Positions 6,533 to 8,328 of a stretch of DNA of 8,328 nucleotides are shown piece by piece. Where the stretch lies: NCBI GenBank assembly GCA_011523725.1, contig WTGD01000229.1, positions 1-8,328 on the forward strand, given 5' to 3'. Source of the DNA: Nitrospinota bacterium. Its GTDB lineage: Bacteria; UBA8248. The notes under the pieces were generated by a model. That model worked only from the letters and a program-made list of their open reading frames with translations, was not told where the DNA came from and ran no database searches. Position 1 is the stretch's first letter. Each line of letters opens with the position of its first letter. The position numbers and the translations under genes are program-made.

Positions 6533-8275
6533 TCATTTGCGGCTCGCTCTCTTGAATTTTTCCAATTGCAGACGAAAATAGCGATTTCCGGGGTCTAATT
6601 CAATCGCCCTTTGAATGAGCGGAAGCGCCTTCACCGATTCTTCGTTGCGATAATACAACTCCGCCAGTGTATCGAGATACGCCGGCGTATCGGGCTGGAT
6701 TTCCAGCGAGCGCTTTGAAAGTTTGATGCCGTGATCCAAGCTGTCCTTGTCCTTCCTGTGAAACCACGCCAACCGATTCAACGCTGGCGCTGAATTCCTA
6801 TCTATTTCAAGCACCTGCATGAACACCTTCTTCGATTCTTCAGGCTTCCCGGTTTCCCAAAGGAAAACACCAAGTTCCACCAAAACGCGAGATGAACGAG
6901 GGTTTTTCTCCAACAAATCCAGAAGTATTTTATGAGCGATCTTTTTCCGTTGCCTCGATTTATGAAGATTGGCGATGCGAATTTTCATCTCGATGTCGTT
7001 CAAGTCCAATTGGCCCGCTTTTTCATAAAGTGCAATCGCATCCTTGTCTCGACCCCTGGATTCCAAAAGGGCGCCCAAACGTATATATCCATCCAGCCAA
7101 TCGGGCGATAAAGAAACAACTTTCTCATAAGCGCGTATTGCTTCGTTCCTACGGTTCATTTGAACCAAGGCGGCACCCAGCAAGAAATGGAACCTCGCAT
7201 TATCCGGTGTTTTTTCGATGGCGCTTCGGAGTAGGTTCACTGCTCTCGCCGGATCCTTGCCGGATATGAAGCGCTCCGCATTGATTAAAACCTGGGTCGG
7301 ATCCAAGGCCTCTTCCGCAGGCTCGGCCGCTTCGGGCTGAACCGATCTGACACGGGATTCAACGATTTGGAGTCGTCTTTTCAGGACGATGTCTTCGGGT
7401 TCACGCAGATAAGATTCTCTGTATATTTCCAGCGCCTTTGAGAGTTGCCCACTGTGAACGTACAAATCGCCAAGCAGGATCATTCCTTCAATGTGCCCCG
7501 GAGTGCGTTGAAGCAAAGATTGTATTTCACGTATGGCCTCCGCGGTTTGATTTTGCTGAGCCAGTATTTTCGCCAGGCGGTAGCGGGCCACATTCTGGCG
7601 GCTCCCCTTGAGCGCCAACGCTTTTCTCAGGCTGGCGGCGGCTTTATCGAACTCCCCCTTGCTTTGGTGCCGAGCCGCCACTGCAAGGTGTCTTCTCTGT
7701 TGTTCTTCGAGTTGAAGTTTCGGGTTTTCCGGCCCGCTGGAGTCCAGCCATTCACCAACTCTCGCTTCCCAAATTGCATCGAACCGTTCCCAAATGTTAC
7801 GAAAATAATCTGGAGACTCGCGAGAAATCGCCGTGGTGGCAATACCGACAGCCAAAAACAACACCAGCCCCGCCGCAATTTGCAGGCGTCTTTTCGAAAT
7901 CCACGGCTTGGACGCAGGTGTCGCAACGACGTCAGGCATCATCAATCTACCCTCAAACTTAGCTTCTGGATCTATGTATATTTTCCGAGCCGTTACGTTG
8001 CCTTCGTGAGAGCATCCGGCCTGAAGTTCGACACGATTCGCCACAAATATCGAACCTTTGGTACGACCGTGACTCACTAACTCGTCCGTATGGATCTCCC
8101 CCTCGACTTTTCCCGCTTCCGCAATCTCGAGATGCCCGTCGCCATGGAGTTCTCCTTTGAATTCGCCTTCCACGAAAACTTTATCTGCAAACAGCAGCGA
8201 GCCTTCCAGGCGCACATTCGCGCCTATCAAAGAGAGATTCGACCGGGGCCTGGCATAGAGTCGTTGATGTTGCAT
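6533..8275 (-). CDS. Bactofilin domain - transmembrane helix - TPR repeat fusion protein
   Basis: Seen: 580 residues from ATG 8275, the first start after an in-frame TGA upstream; the ribosome site is weak (GAGAAGAA). Residues about 12-112 are a bactofilin (DUF583, polymer-forming cytoskeletal) domain: a beta-helix rhythm with short glycine turns, such as NLSLIGANVRLEGSLLFADK, VFVEGEFKGELHGDGHLEIA and AKVEGE-like repeats ending KFEGRLMMPD. Basic SKRR (127-130) precedes one hydrophobic helix (131-150). Charged sequence then leads to about nine TPR units over 193-566, clearest at 261-294 (EGMILLGDLY...ALEIYRES...PED), 358-391 (HFLLGAAL...AIRAYEKV...SPD), 392-425 and 530-564 (LDTLAELYYR...IELDPGN). 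By the positive-inside rule the bactofilin is cytoplasmic and the TPR array periplasmic. Bactofilins form nucleotide-free filaments that localise cell-wall enzymes and stalk or polar proteins; TPRs bind partner proteins. An Ala/Glu/Pro linker (312-325) splits the TPR array. It is upstream of the kinase-BON and lipoprotein genes on the same strand. Confidence 0.9.
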   Translation of the reverse strand: MQHQRLYARPRSNLSLIGANVRLEGSLLFADKVFVEGEFKGELHGDGHLEIAEAGKVEGEIHTDELVSHGRTKGSIFVANRVELQAGCSHEGNVTARKIYIDPEAKFEGRLMMPDVVATPASKPWISKRRLQIAAGLVLFLAVGIATTAISRESPDYFRNIWERFDAIWEARVGEWLDSSGPENPKLQLEEQQRRHLAVAARHQSKGEFDKAAASLRKALALKGSRQNVARYRLAKILAQQNQTAEAIREIQSLLQRTPGHIEGMILLGDLYVHSGQLSKALEIYRESYLREPEDIVLKRRLQIVESRVRSVQPEAAEPAEEALDPTQVLINAERFISGKDPARAVNLLRSAIEKTPDNARFHFLLGAALVQMNRRNEAIRAYEKVVSLSPDWLDGYIRLGALLESRGRDKDAIALYEKAGQLDLNDIEMKIRIANLHKSRQRKKIAHKILLDLLEKNPRSSRVLVELGVFLWETGKPEESKKVFMQVLEIDRNSAPALNRLAWFHRKDKDSLDHGIKLSKRSLEIQPDTPAYLDTLAELYYRNEESVKALPLIQRAIELDPGNRYFRLQLEKFKRASRK

Positions 8276-8328
8276 GGGTTCTTCTCATGAAATCGCGAGC
8301 GAAAAGTTTCAATCAACCCATATGATTC
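8276..8328. other. Short edge segment upstream of the bactofilin-TPR gene
   Basis: These 53 bases precede the bactofilin-TPR start on the reverse strand. I see an AT-rich stretch with TTGATT and TTGAAA words but no matching -10 at proper spacing. One reverse frame stays open from the edge to a TGA at 8229-8227, inside the TPR gene, and could be the tail of an upstream gene overlapping by about 49 bases. Nothing in that short peptide is recognisable. Confidence 0.3.

Noticed and set aside
6515..6535. Possible terminator after the bactofilin-TPR stop
   Set aside because: Only a 4-bp CCGA/TCGG stem and no T run on the reverse strand.
7445..8080. 211-codon forward open frame antisense to the bactofilin-TPR gene
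   Set aside because: No ribosome site, no recognisable domain, and the opposite strand encodes a coherent bactofilin-TM-TPR protein.
1..8328. Mobile element, CRISPR, toxin-antitoxin or phage signature
   Set aside because: No transposase or integrase motifs, no terminal inverted repeats, no regularly spaced direct repeats and no small toxin/antitoxin pair; TPR repeats are protein-level and too diverged to be DNA repeats.

Overview
The window is bacterial: dense, intron-free genes, Shine-Dalgarno sites, ATG/GTG/TTG starts and a lipobox-bearing lipoprotein. The bactofilin, outer-membrane-type lipoprotein and BON domain suggest a Gram-negative with two membranes. My guess is a deltaproteobacterium-like or other little-cultured lineage (Desulfobacterota, Nitrospinota or NC10 type). 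No marker gene fixes the taxonomy, and the origin is inference.

Left block (1-4876) is amino-acid metabolism. A class III (omega-type) aminotransferase reads leftward off the edge from a TTG start at 766. Divergent from it, a 12-helix MFS permease (939-2192, GTG start) reads right. After a 131-base gap with a good sigma70-like promoter and a GC-rich hairpin come a threonine synthase (thrC, 2324-3667) and, 45 bases later, a trans-sulfuration PLP enzyme (3713-4876). Both of these resemble plant chloroplast enzymes, threonine synthase and cystathionine gamma-synthase, as I remember those sequences. In plants these two enzymes compete for O-phosphohomoserine. Their pairing suggests a bacterial operon holding both arms of the threonine/methionine branch point.

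Right block (4879-8275) is three leftward genes, convergent with the left block across a gap of only 2 bases. In transcription order they are: a bactofilin-transmembrane-TPR fusion (8275-6533); after a 191-base gap with a perfect-ended palindrome and a small hairpin, a cytidylate-kinase-like P-loop protein fused to a C-terminal BON domain (6341-5508); and, coupled through an ATGA stop/start overlap, a coiled-coil lipoprotein with an SH3-like C-terminus (5511-4879). Domain content points to the cell envelope. This block is the best candidate for an undescribed system: a cytoskeletal scaffold tied to a periplasmic TPR array, a kinase-like protein with a lipid- or protein-binding module, and an outer-membrane lipoprotein.

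I see no rRNA, tRNA, CRISPR array, insertion sequence or attachment site. No gene-free stretch exceeds 300 bases.
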